A program made the translations under genes and the position numbers. A model generated the notes under the pieces. The model was not told the origin of the DNA. It was given only the letters and a program-made list of their open reading frames with translations, and searched no databases. From Lachnospiraceae bacterium (GTDB lineage Bacteria > Bacillota > Clostridia > Lachnospirales > Lachnospiraceae), in the NCBI GenBank assembly GCA_016283575.1, contig JAEEND010000011.1, forward strand, positions 1 to 64,000: a DNA stretch of 64,000 nt. Direction: 5' to 3'. Positions 44,048 to 52,546 of this stretch are shown piece after piece; the first letter of the stretch is position 1; every line of letters begins with the position of its first letter.

Positions 44048-45871
44048 GTGCCAAAGAGAACCAATCAAGCATACAGAATTTATTTGGTGATAATGATCTT
44101 ACTCTTGTTAGCAACGATTCTTTTTTCTTTCTTTGAAAGCAAGAGAGAGTATTATACGGAGGATCAGCTCTTTCATGATATTGAGAAGGGACTGATAGAA
44201 GAAGTCCTTATAACACCAAACAGCGAAAACCAGACAGGTGTGCTGGAAGTTACATTTAAATCAGGCCAGGAAAAAGATTTATATGTGGTGGACGTTGTGG
44301 CCATCGAAGAATCTTTAAAGGCTAAAGACATAAGCGTATTTGTAGGGGATATTCCCAGAGAGAACTGGTTTTTGGCTTATGTGCTTCCCGTGCTTGTAGT
44401 GCTTATAGTAGGCGTATTCCTGTACGTCATGATAATGTCCCAGAGCGCTGCGGGAGCAGGCGGCGGCCAGAGTGCCCGCATGATGAACTTCGGAAGATCA
44501 CGTGCCCGCATGTATTCTTCTGAAGAAAATAAGATCAAATTGAGCGATGTAGCCGGCCTTGATGAGGAAAAAGAACAGGTTGGCGAAATCATAGATTTCC
44601 TTAAGGATCCGAAAAAGTATATTAAAGTCGGAGCAAGAATTCCTAAGGGTATTTTACTTGAGGGACCTCCCGGAACAGGTAAGACACTTCTTGCCAAGGC
44701 AATTGCGGGAGAAGCCAATGTACCTTTCTTCAGCATTTCCGGTTCGGATTTCGTGGAAATGTTTGTAGGCGTAGGCGCATCAAGAGTAAGAGATTTATTC
44801 GCAGATGCCAAAAATAACAGACCCTGTATCGTATTTATCGATGAAATAGATGCAGTTGCAAGACGCCGTGGTACCGGTATGGGCGGCGGCCATGATGAAA
44901 GAGAACAGACCCTTAACCAGCTCCTTGTTGAAATGGACGGTTTTGGTGAAAACACGGGAATCATTGTTCTTGCAGCAACCAACAGAGTTGATATCCTGGA
45001 TCCCGCAATCTTAAGACCCGGACGTTTCGATCGAAAGGTAGTGGTGGGCGTTCCCGACTATAAGGGCAGAGGTGAAATCCTTAAGGTACATGCCAAGGAT
45101 AAGCCCCTTGCCGATGACGTGGATTTAGAGCGTATTTCAAGAACAACGGCAGGCTTTACAGGCGCAGATCTTGAAAACCTCTTAAATGAAGCAGCGATCA
45201 AGGCAGCAAGATCTGATCGTGAATACATAGTGCAGAGCGATATCGAAGAAAGCTTTGTAAAAGTCGGTATCGGTGTAGAAAAGCGCAGTCGCGTTATTTC
45301 AGATAAAGAAAAGAAGATTACGGCGTACCATGAAGCAGGTCATGCGATTTTGTTCCATGTGCTTCCCGATGTGGGACCTGTGCATTCCGTATCAATTATT
45401 CCTACGGGCCAGGGCGCCGCAGGTTATACCATGCCCCTTCCCGAGAAGGACGAAATGTTCTTAACGAAGGGCAAAATGCTTCAGGATATCATGGTTTCTC
45501 TGGGTGGCAGGATCGCTGAAGAGCTTGTATTTGATGATATTACAACAGGTGCTTCCAGTGATATCAAGAAGGCCACCAAGGTAGCAAGAAGAATGGTAAC
45601 AAAATACGGATTCTCCAAGAATATCGGTGTTATCTGCTACGATGATGATGAAGACGAAGTATTTATCGGCCGTGACCTTGCACATGCCAAGAATCATTCC
45701 GAAGAAGTATCCGGTGAAATCGACAGAGAAGTTAAATCCATCGTGGACGATTGCTATAAGAAGGCAACGGATATCATAAAAGAACACAGATCAGTATTAG
45801 ATGCCTGTGCCGAGCTTTTACTTGAAAAAGAAAAGATCGACAGAGAAGAATTTGAAGCTTTATTCGCGTAA
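44048..45871 (+). CDS. ftsH: ATP-dependent zinc metalloprotease FtsH
   Basis: Membrane protease that degrades damaged membrane and regulatory proteins. The 607-residue protein starts with GTG behind AGAGG. It has two N-terminal helices (about 10-27 and 103-125) around an outer domain, then the AAA module with [21 protein letters not shown] and the second-region arginine fingers (RPGRFDRK), then the zinc site HEAGH. The C-terminal tail is short. It closes the tilS-hpt-ftsH operon. Confidence 0.96.
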   Translation: MPKRTNQAYRIYLVIMILLLLATILFSFFESKREYYTEDQLFHDIEKGLIEEVLITPNSENQTGVLEVTFKSGQEKDLYVVDVVAIEESLKAKDISVFVGDIPRENWFLAYVLPVLVVLIVGVFLYVMIMSQSAAGAGGGQSARMMNFGRSRARMYSSEENKIKLSDVAGLDEEKEQVGEIIDFLKDPKKYIKVGARIPKGILLEGPPGTGKTLLAKAIAGEANVPFFSISGSDFVEMFVGVGASRVRDLFADAKNNRPCIVFIDEIDAVARRRGTGMGGGHDEREQTLNQLLVEMDGFGENTGIIVLAATNRVDILDPAILRPGRFDRKVVVGVPDYKGRGEILKVHAKDKPLADDVDLERISRTTAGFTGADLENLLNEAAIKAARSDREYIVQSDIEESFVKVGIGVEKRSRVISDKEKKITAYHEAGHAILFHVLPDVGPVHSVSIIPTGQGAAGYTMPLPEKDEMFLTKGKMLQDIMVSLGGRIAEELVFDDITTGASSDIKKATKVARRMVTKYGFSKNIGVICYDDDEDEVFIGRDLAHAKNHSEEVSGEIDREVKSIVDDCYKKATDIIKEHRSVLDACAELLLEKEKIDREEFEALFA

Positions 45872-46173
45872 GCTACAGTTACGTATGTGCAATTTTCACA
45901 AAAACAATACACCGCTTTTGTAAAATTTGTGAAACTGTAGCATTGTTGATTAGGGGGTCCTCTGCTAATATACTACTTGTAACCCCCCAATACATTATAT
46001 AGTTTTTTGCTATACCCCATAAGAAGAAATACCTTCTCTAAGACAGACAGTAGTTGCTACTGTCTGTTTTACTTTTACCGGGAATATCGGTGTACTAATA
46101 CAGCTGTTAATGATAGAATGATATAAAAGAAATAGTTATTTTTTAATGTGTAAAAGAGAAGAGATGATTTTTT
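45872..46173 (+). other. structured intergenic region after ftsH; candidate small RNA
   Basis: Three hundred bases without a gene but full of inverted repeats. GCTACAGTT at 45872-45880 pairs with AACTGTAGC at 45933-45941, and inside it TTTCACAAA pairs with TTTGTGAAA. A GGGGGT/ACCCCC pair spans about 45953-45987. Then small hairpins TATAG/CTATA and AGAAG/CTTCT precede a terminator at 46041-46070. A weak promoter (TTGTTG, 17 bases, TAATAT at 45943-45971) could give a transcript of about 95 bases ending there. The rest (46076-46173) is an AT-rich leader of the next gene. No known RNA family is recognised. Confidence 0.4.
46041..46070 (+). terminator. intrinsic terminator in the ftsH downstream region
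   Basis: Perfect ten-base stem CAGACAGTAG/CTACTGTCTG with a TTG loop, extended by A:T pairs and followed by TTTTACTTTT. It lies about 170 bases after ftsH, which is far for the ftsH transcript alone. Confidence 0.7.
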
Positions 46174-48282
46174 ATGATTTTCGGATCTAATGACAGATTT
46201 TACAATGAAACTCTCTATATAAATGCAATGCGTCCTCTTTTCATAAAGAAAGCATTGTTTTCTGATACCACATCCAACTATGTATCCCCTGCGGAACCCG
46301 AGCCGGACTCAGATGTAAAGATTCGTTTCCGTACTGCGAAGAACAACGTGGATGCGGTTTCTGTTGTAACGGAAGATGGCATTGTGCCCATGGAAAAAGA
46401 ATCATCTTCGGATTTCTATGACTTCTATGCCACAACCGTTCACGTAGGAACAAGACCCATAAAATATTATTTTAAGATTGAATCGGGCAATTTCAGCTCA
46501 TATTATGATGTGAGCGGTCCGGCAAAATATATCAATCCCGAATTCGAATTTGAGATTATCCCCGGTTTCCATACTCCCGAATGGGCAAAGGGCGCCGTTA
46601 TGTACCAGATTTTTGTGGAACGCTTCTGTAACGGTGATCCGACCAACGATGTGGAAACAGGCGAGTACTTCTACGTGGGCGGAGAGTCTGAAAAAATCGA
46701 AGACTGGTACGCATATCCCAAGGCCAATGATATTCATGAGTTCTACGGCGGTGACCTGCAGGGCGTTATGGATAAACTCGATTATCTTAAGGATCTGGGT
46801 ATCGATGCGATATACTTTAATCCCCTGTTTGTAAGCCCTTCCAACCATAAATATGACAGCCAGGATTATGAACATATTGATCCTCACTTCGGTAAAATAG
46901 TGAAGGATGGCGGAAACATCCTTAATGTGGGTGATTCCAACAATACTCACGCTACCAAATACCAGATTAGAGTGTGCGATGCCGAGAATCTGGAAGCTTC
47001 CGACAGGCTTTTTGCAGAGCTTGTGGAAAAAGCGCATTCCATGGGAATAAGGGTTATTTTGGACGGTGTATTCAATCACTGCGGTTCATTTAACAAGTGG
47101 CTTGACAGAGAGCGTATCTACGAAGGAAGAGATGATTTCAAGAAGGGTGCCTATGTTGCGGCAGACAGCCCCTACAGACATTATTTCGACTTTAAAAATA
47201 AGCAGGCCTGGCCCTATAACGGAAGTTATGACGGATGGTGGGGATATGATACCCTTCCCAAGCTTAACTACGAGGGTTCACCGGAGCTTTTTGAAAACAT
47301 ACTGAATATAGCCAAAAAATGGATGTCGCCTCCCTTTAACTGTGACGGCTGGCGTCTTGATGTTGCTGCTGATATAGGACATTCTGCGGAATTTAATCAT
47401 TATTTCTTTAAGCGATTCAGAGAAGCCGTTAAGGAAGCAAATCCCAATGCTCTTATCTTAGCAGAGCATTACGGAGATCCCAAGGCATGGCTTAACGGAA
47501 AAGAATGGGATTCCGTCATGAACTATGACGGTTTCATGGAGCCTGTAAGCTGGTTTTTAACAGGTATGCAGAAGCACAGTGATGACTTTAACCAGGGCAT
47601 GTGGGGTAACTCCGATGCTTTCTTTGGCGCAATGCTTTATGCGGGAAACAGGTTTACCAATTCTTCTTTGGAAGTGAGCATGAATCAGTTATCCAACCAC
47701 GACCACTCACGATTCTTAACAAGAACCAACCAGGTTGTGGGAAGATCCAATACCATGGGTTCACAGGCCGCGGATGCAGGCGTACTAAAGAGTGTAATGC
47801 GTCTCGGTGTCATGATGCAGATGACCTGGACCGGTGCGCCTACTCTATATTACGGTGATGAAGCGGGTCTTGCAGGATTTACGGATCCCGACAACAGAAG
47901 AACCTATCCCTGGGGACGTGAGGACTGGGATTTGATCAACTTCCACAAGGCTATGATCGCCATTCATAAGGATTTTTATGAATTTAAAAAGGGTTCCATA
48001 AAGAAGCTTAATGCGGAATATGCTCTTTTATCCTATGCAAGATTTACAGATGACGACTGTTCTGTCATAATAATAAATCGTGATAATCATGAAAGACAGG
48101 TCAACATTCCGATTTGGCAGGTAATAAAGGACGATTGTAAGAATCTTAAATTTAAGGTGCTTATAGAATCCACCGATTCAGGCTTTACCACCGAGGAAAA
48201 GTATTTTACAGCAGGCGAATCCCATCTTGATGTGACAATGCCTCCCATATCGGGAATGGTTCTAAAAAAGGTTAAGGAATAA
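46174..48282 (+). CDS. glycoside hydrolase family 13 enzyme (neopullulanase/cyclomaltodextrinase-like)
   Basis: Cleaves alpha-glucan oligosaccharides. The 702-residue protein has an N-terminal beta-sandwich (about 1-125) of the type found in the neopullulanase group, then a TIM barrel starting at MYQIFVERFCNGD. GH13 boxes are DGVFNHCG, nucleophile Asp396 in CDGWRLDVA, acid/base Glu431 in LILAEHYGD and Asp510 in SNHDHSR. No signal peptide, so it probably works on imported maltodextrins in the cytoplasm. Exact specificity within GH13 is not resolved. Confidence 0.88.
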   Translation: MIFGSNDRFYNETLYINAMRPLFIKKALFSDTTSNYVSPAEPEPDSDVKIRFRTAKNNVDAVSVVTEDGIVPMEKESSSDFYDFYATTVHVGTRPIKYYFKIESGNFSSYYDVSGPAKYINPEFEFEIIPGFHTPEWAKGAVMYQIFVERFCNGDPTNDVETGEYFYVGGESEKIEDWYAYPKANDIHEFYGGDLQGVMDKLDYLKDLGIDAIYFNPLFVSPSNHKYDSQDYEHIDPHFGKIVKDGGNILNVGDSNNTHATKYQIRVCDAENLEASDRLFAELVEKAHSMGIRVILDGVFNHCGSFNKWLDRERIYEGRDDFKKGAYVAADSPYRHYFDFKNKQAWPYNGSYDGWWGYDTLPKLNYEGSPELFENILNIAKKWMSPPFNCDGWRLDVAADIGHSAEFNHYFFKRFREAVKEANPNALILAEHYGDPKAWLNGKEWDSVMNYDGFMEPVSWFLTGMQKHSDDFNQGMWGNSDAFFGAMLYAGNRFTNSSLEVSMNQLSNHDHSRFLTRTNQVVGRSNTMGSQAADAGVLKSVMRLGVMMQMTWTGAPTLYYGDEAGLAGFTDPDNRRTYPWGREDWDLINFHKAMIAIHKDFYEFKKGSIKKLNAEYALLSYARFTDDDCSVIIINRDNHERQVNIPIWQVIKDDCKNLKFKVLIESTDSGFTTEEKYFTAGESHLDVTMPPISGMVLKKVKE

Positions 48283-48284
48283 AA

Positions 48285-50198
48285 ATGATTTACCAGATAC
48301 ATAACGGCGCCGCCATGTACGGCGCCGAAACAATATTACGGGATATTAATTTTGAAATTAAAAACGATAAAGAAAAAATAGCCATTGTGGGAAGAAACGG
48401 ATGCGGTAAGACCACTCTTCTTAAGCTTATAGCAGGAGAGATAGATCTTGTTAAAAGAGATTCCGATGAGGATATCTATATCGCTAAAACCGGAAATCCC
48501 GAAATTGGCTATTTAAAGCAGATGACCTTTGAGGACGACAGCATTACTTTAGAAGATGAAGTCAAGAAGGTATTTGCCCCCATCAAGAGAATGCAGCAGG
48601 AACTTGATGAAATGGTGGCCCGCTTAGAGACTGAATCCACACCGGAGCTTGTGAAGAAATATACCACCCTCCAGGAGCATTTTAATCTTATAGGCGGCTA
48701 TTATTATGAAAAAGAATATGAAGTGGTCATAAAAAAGTTCGGTTTCACTGAGACTGATAAGAAAAAGCCCATAAGAGAGTTTTCGGGAGGTCAGCGCACA
48801 AAGATTGCCTTTGTGAAGCTGTTACTTGAAAAGCCGGATATCCTTCTTTTGGACGAACCTACCAACCACCTGGATATTGAAACGGTTGAGTGGCTTGAAG
48901 GATATTTAAAGGATTATCCCAGAGCTGTCGTGATCGTGTCCCATGACCGTATGTTTATCGATAACATCTGCGATGTGGTCTATGAAATCGAATACGGAAA
49001 GATCAAGCGTTATTCGGGTAATTACACAAAGTTCATGGACTTAAAGCGCGAAGCCTACAGAAAGCAGTTAAAGGATTATACGGCTCAGCAGGCTGAGATA
49101 AAGCGTCTTGAAACCATCGTGGAAAAATATAAGAACACTCCCAGCAAGGTTGCCATGACACGTTCCAAACTAAAGGCCATCGAGCACATGGAAAAGATTG
49201 ACTGTCCCGACAGGTACGATACCAAGAGCTTTAAAGCTTCTTTTGTTCCGAGACGGGAAACCGGCAAGGATGCATTATTTATCAAAGACCTGTCCGTGGG
49301 CTATGATAAAGAGATCGCGGTACTTAAGAATCTTGACATGAAGCGCGGTGAAAAGATCGGTATCATAGGCGGAAACGGCGCAGGGAAGTCTACGTTCTTA
49401 AAGACAATAGTGGGAGCGATAAAGCCCCTTTCCGGTGAATTCAGATACGGCGTAAATACTGACATAGGTTATTTCGACCAGCAGATGGCGCAGTACTCAT
49501 CCGATAAGCGTCTAATTGATGATTACTGGGATGTGTTCCCTACCCTCACCGAAACGGAAGTAAGAAACGACCTTGGTGCCTTTTTATTTTCGGGTGATGA
49601 TGTGTTTAAGCAGGTAAACATGCTGTCCGGTGGTGAAAAGGTGCGCCTGGCTCTTTGTAAGATGTTTAAAACGGGACCTAACTTTTTAATCCTGGACGAG
49701 CCCACAAACCACATGGATATTGTGGGAAAAGAAACTCTTGAAAGCATGCTGAAGGACTTTGAAGGCTCTGTCATTTTTGTATCCCACGACAGATATTTTG
49801 TGAAGCGGGTTTCTGAAAAGGTAATTGACTTCGGAAAAGATGAAGTTAAGGTATATCAATTCGGATATGACGAGTATGAGGAAGCAAGAAAGAAAGCCTT
49901 AGAGACGGATTCATTTAAGACTACCAAGACTGCAGAGGAAGCGCCCAAAAAGCCACAGCCCGTTAACATCGGCAAGGAAAAGTCTAAGCTTAATAAGAAG
50001 ATCGAAAAGATTGAAGCCGAGATTGCAGAGCTGGAAGCGAAGATTGAAGCAGAGAAGAAGGAACTTAACGATCCCAAGTGGGCGTCAAGCTATTCTCATC
50101 TTACCGAGATCCAGGGAAATATCGATAAACTGGAAGAAGAACTTTTGGTTAAAATGGAAGAATGGGGCGAGTTTGATAAGAAGCTTTCTGAGTTATAA
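48285..50198 (+). CDS. ABC-F family ATPase (translation factor type)
   Basis: A 637-residue protein with two ABC ATPase domains and no membrane part. First domain: GRNGCGKTT, FSGGQRTKIAF, LLLDEPTNHLD. Second: GGNGAGKST, LSGGEKVRLAL, LILDEPTNHMD. An interdomain linker of about 80 residues joins them, and a lysine/glutamate-rich C-terminal coiled coil (about 565-637) follows. ABC-F proteins act at the ribosome on stalled translation or give antibiotic protection; this one looks like the housekeeping Uup/YdiF type. It starts two bases after the GH13 gene. Confidence 0.88.
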   Translation: MIYQIHNGAAMYGAETILRDINFEIKNDKEKIAIVGRNGCGKTTLLKLIAGEIDLVKRDSDEDIYIAKTGNPEIGYLKQMTFEDDSITLEDEVKKVFAPIKRMQQELDEMVARLETESTPELVKKYTTLQEHFNLIGGYYYEKEYEVVIKKFGFTETDKKKPIREFSGGQRTKIAFVKLLLEKPDILLLDEPTNHLDIETVEWLEGYLKDYPRAVVIVSHDRMFIDNICDVVYEIEYGKIKRYSGNYTKFMDLKREAYRKQLKDYTAQQAEIKRLETIVEKYKNTPSKVAMTRSKLKAIEHMEKIDCPDRYDTKSFKASFVPRRETGKDALFIKDLSVGYDKEIAVLKNLDMKRGEKIGIIGGNGAGKSTFLKTIVGAIKPLSGEFRYGVNTDIGYFDQQMAQYSSDKRLIDDYWDVFPTLTETEVRNDLGAFLFSGDDVFKQVNMLSGGEKVRLALCKMFKTGPNFLILDEPTNHMDIVGKETLESMLKDFEGSVIFVSHDRYFVKRVSEKVIDFGKDEVKVYQFGYDEYEEARKKALETDSFKTTKTAEEAPKKPQPVNIGKEKSKLNKKIEKIEAEIAELEAKIEAEKKELNDPKWASSYSHLTEIQGNIDKLEEELLVKMEEWGEFDKKLSEL

Positions 50199-50203
50199 AC
50201 TTG

Positions 50204-50232
50204 TTGACAAGAAAAAGAAAATAATGTAACAT
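50204..50232 (+). promoter_or_regulatory. predicted tRNA-Gly promoter
   Basis: Perfect TTGACA, 17-base spacer and TAACAT, starting five bases after the ABC-F stop codon. Between it and the tRNA lies a small GGGTGGA/TCCACCC hairpin (50241-50260), perhaps a leader feature for processing. Confidence 0.65.
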
Positions 50233-50274
50233 TTGACCTTGGGTGGAGCGAAATCCACCCGGGCAAATGAATAT

Positions 50275-50345
50275 GCAGGTGTAGTTCAATGGTAGAACAC
50301 CAGCCTTCCAAGCTGGATACGTGGGTTCGATTCCCATCACCTGCT
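50275..50345 (+). tRNA. tRNA-Gly (anticodon TCC)
   Basis: The acceptor stem pairs GCAGGTG with CACCTGC. The anticodon stem CCAGC/GCTGG closes loop CTTCCAA with anticodon TCC, the T arm reads GGTTCGATTCC, and the discriminator base is T. CCA is not encoded. It is a single-gene transcript with its own promoter. Its 3' end sequence recurs twice downstream. Confidence 0.96.
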
Positions 50346-50349
50346 CGAC

Positions 50350-50382
50350 AAAAGACCTCAGGATTGTTCCTGAGGTCTTTTT
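50350..50382 (+). terminator. tRNA-Gly terminator, core of a longer inverted repeat
   Basis: Stem AAAAGACCTCAGGA/TCCTGAGGTCTTTT with TTGT loop and T run. The pairing goes on outward: 50338-50363 is the reverse complement of 50368-50394 apart from one extra T, and so takes in the last bases of the tRNA itself. Confidence 0.85.
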
Positions 50383-50394
50383 GTCGAGCAGGTG

Positions 50395-50640
50395 AGACCT
50401 AGAACCCTTGGTACCCAAGGGTTCGGTCTCCGCTTCGCTCCGGTCGGCGCAAAACCGAGGTCCACCGGACCTCGCCTCTCGTCTCCGACTCGGTCGGTTC
50501 GTAGCTCGCGCTCCACTGGAGCGCACTCACCCCCATCACCTGCAAAAAGAGGCGAGACCTCGAATCCAGTGGATTCGGTCTCGCCTCCGGCTCGGTCGGT
50601 TCGTAGTACATGCGCCCCATGGATATGAGTCCTTAATCAC
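50395..50640. repeat. GC-rich hairpin repeat array downstream of tRNA-Gly
   Basis: About 245 bases, clearly richer in G+C than everything around. It holds hairpins GAGACC-AACCCTTGG/CCAAGGGTT-GGTCTC (50395-50431), CGAGGTCC/GGACCTCG (about 50457-50475), GCGCTCC/GGAGCGC (about 50507-50523) and GAGGCGAGACC-GAATCC/GGATTC-GGTCTCGCCTC (about 50550-50588). A direct repeat, CTCCG(A/G)CTCGGTCGGTTCG, occurs at 50483-50502 and 50585-50604 (102-base period), with a decayed copy near 50436. A copy of the tRNA 3' end lies at 50532-50543. Open frames here are by-products of composition. Possible RNA-based or non-autonomous mobile element; type unknown. Confidence 0.75.
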
Positions 50641-50653
50641 GTCCTCATGTTCA

Positions 50654-50851
50654 TTATGCGGGACGGTAATTTTTTTTATAAATCAGATAGCATTTAAGGT
50701 CTTTGCCTGCATTCACGGCTTTCATAAGTGTAAGGTAAAAATGCTCTTCGGAGAGACATATATAATCATCGGGTGTGGGAACGTAGCCGAACATTTCGTT
50801 ATATCGTTGTATCCACAATGCGTATTTTCTGATTAAATCTGTCTGTACCAT
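50654..50851 (-). CDS. small hypothetical protein
   Basis: A 65-residue soluble protein, MVQTDLIRKYALWIQRYNEM at its start, then GYVPTPDDYICLSEEHFYLTL. No family is recognised. I use the ATG at 50851, with AGAAAGGA before it, rather than the upstream frame start at 50914. It lies just right of the hairpin array and ends close to it. Confidence 0.55.
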   Translation of the reverse strand: MVQTDLIRKYALWIQRYNEMFGYVPTPDDYICLSEEHFYLTLMKAVNAGKDLKCYLIYKKNYRPA

Positions 50852-50962
50852 CTGTAAATCCTTTCTTCCGGTGCCATACTTTAGTATTAACGCACACGAG
50901 CGATATCTTATCACAATCTTAAATAAAAATTCATTAGGCAGATTTCACAGAAGTTTTAATTT

Positions 50963-51607
50963 TTATTTTAATTCTTTAGATTTCACAGATGCTATACTGT
51001 ACCCATTAAAGCAACTATACGGATTTTTAATTAGATCAGCAACTATATCATATTGGCCTATATCAGTGGAGCCTTGATACTCTACATCAATAATCGCCCT
51101 AATTATTACATGGTCTCCCTTAATCTCATATACGTATTCATCCATAAATGCATGATTCATAAAGCTTGTATTATCACGACAATTAATATAACCATCAACA
51201 ACATTTGAATAATCCACTTCAGTATTTGTGATTGAATAATGGATATAGTTGATTTGTTCTGCCGTTATTCTTCCGTCATTATTTTGGTCAAGATCGTCCA
51301 GATAATCAAAGCTAAACATGGAATTTTGTATAAATCTTGCAATGAAGCTATTTTTCCACTCTTCAGTTTTTGATGTTTCTTCATCGTAGTCTTCATACCA
51401 AAACGCGAGACTGGCAATTATCCTTTTCAAACTGTCATCCATGTCGAAATTGTTTGGATATTCATATTCTGCAATACCTAATTCATCATAGTTAAATGAC
51501 TTGGGGATATCTTTTATTTCTGTGCCCTCATAATGTTTGATGTGTATCAAAAAGGCCATAGCCAGCAAAATAATAAAGGATATGACGATAATTAAACTTT
51601 TTTTCAT
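50963..51607 (-). CDS. membrane-anchored hypothetical protein with EF-hand-like motif
   Basis: A 214-residue protein with one N-terminal hydrophobic helix (about 4-22) that would export and anchor it. The outer domain is acidic and includes DQNNDGRITAEQI, which matches a single EF-hand or dockerin-like calcium loop (DxNxDGxI with Glu at the twelfth place). Only one such loop is present, so it is not a dockerin pair. It lies 30 bases downstream of another small anchored protein gene on the same strand. Confidence 0.6.
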   Translation of the reverse strand: MKKSLIIVISFIILLAMAFLIHIKHYEGTEIKDIPKSFNYDELGIAEYEYPNNFDMDDSLKRIIASLAFWYEDYDEETSKTEEWKNSFIARFIQNSMFSFDYLDDLDQNNDGRITAEQINYIHYSITNTEVDYSNVVDGYINCRDNTSFMNHAFMDEYVYEIKGDHVIIRAIIDVEYQGSTDIGQYDIVADLIKNPYSCFNGYSIASVKSKELK

Positions 51608-51637
51608 AGCTGGTCTCCTATGAGCTTAAGACTATCA

Positions 51638-51976
51638 TTATTCTACACGCACATTCACTAATTTAAGGGTGAGGGAACCATTTCCTTCGACGATGTACCA
51701 TTTGCCTTTTTCAAGTTCGATAGAGCCACCCATGCCGGGAGTAATGTATCCGATGGTGTATTTTTCACCGGTCTCAACATCTGTGAAGATTACATCGGTA
51801 TCCATTGTTCCGGTTACTTTAACTGTTGTGAATATGGGTTGAATCTGCTCGCTTTTAATTCGTTCATCTCCTGATAAAGTAAAGATATGGTTTTCCCTGT
51901 AAGAGATAGCTACTATTCCGGATATGAAAAGGATTAAAATGATAGAAAGTAAAACAATTGATTTGTGGATTTTCAT
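51638..51976 (-). CDS. small membrane-anchored hypothetical protein
   Basis: A 112-residue protein with an N-terminal hydrophobic helix (about 5-24) and an outer beta-rich domain (TVKVTGTMDTDVIFTDVETG, PGMGGSIELEKGKWY). No family is recognised. Together with the following leftward gene it looks like a two-gene unit of surface proteins. Confidence 0.6.
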   Translation of the reverse strand: MKIHKSIVLLSIILILFISGIVAISYRENHIFTLSGDERIKSEQIQPIFTTVKVTGTMDTDVIFTDVETGEKYTIGYITPGMGGSIELEKGKWYIVEGNGSLTLKLVNVRVE

Positions 51977-52098
51977 AAGTCCCCCCTAGAGTATATGTAG
52001 TCAAAAGCCGGTACATGTTTTTATTGTACATAAGCAAAATATCGAGAGCAATTAAGATTTCTTGAAGATTTTCGTTTTAAAATTGCGAAAGAGATTTG

Positions 52099-52383
52099 TC
52101 AAAGAAAAGCTGATAAGGGGGACAGGGAACGGGTTGTTATTTTAAAAGTCTGAATCAGCTTAAGCTTTTCTTTTTTTGTAAGCTGCTTTATGTGCCATTC
52201 CCGGCTTTGGGCTTCTTCTTTTGTATCAAAGGTTTCGTAATAAACAAGCTCCACGGGGCGGCGGCTTTTGGTATACTTAGCGCCACGTCCTTCGTTGTGA
52301 GCCTTTATTCTTTTTTCTAAATCGTTGGTCCATCCGGTGTACAGGGTATCATCTGCACAACGGAGGATATATGTGTAATTCAT
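52099..52383 (-). CDS. GIY-YIG domain protein (YhbQ/YazA-like)
   Basis: A 94-residue single-domain GIY-YIG nuclease-fold protein: YTYILRCADDTLYTGWTNDL holds the paired motif (YIL and YTG), the conserved arginine is in EKRIKAHNEGRGAKYT, and the glutamate in YYETFDTKEEAQSREWHIK. These small proteins bind or cut DNA, in vivo role unclear. The last 13 residues (ITTRSLSPLSAFL) do not fit the family and are encoded by a GGGGGACAGGGAACGGGTT sequence that looks like a repeat remnant at 52117-52135. Confidence 0.82.
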   Translation of the reverse strand: MNYTYILRCADDTLYTGWTNDLEKRIKAHNEGRGAKYTKSRRPVELVYYETFDTKEEAQSREWHIKQLTKKEKLKLIQTFKITTRSLSPLSAFL

Positions 52384-52546
52384 ATTTAAACTTCCTCTGA
52401 AATTGAGTATATCAAAAAATTGAAAAATACAATAATTAATACTAAAATGTAGCTATGGGGCGGTGTTTCTAGAATCATAATAATCCTAAGGTGATTATTT
52501 GTGTGACCGATAAACGTAAATCGGTTTAATGGAGAGGTATAGTACA

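Noticed and set aside
45872..46075. 6S RNA, SRP RNA or tmRNA in the ftsH downstream gap
   Set aside because: The conserved SRP GGAA-loop region, the tmRNA tRNA-like ends and the long closed 6S hairpin are not recognisable.
50395..50640. Possible CRISPR array
   Set aside because: The repeats are few, of differing length and palindromic, spacers are not uniform, and no cas genes are present.
50392..50836. Open frames on both strands through the hairpin array behind tRNA-Gly
   Set aside because: They follow the GC-rich palindromic repeats, lack ribosome sites, and their low-complexity Arg/Ser/Pro-rich translations simply mirror the DNA repeats.
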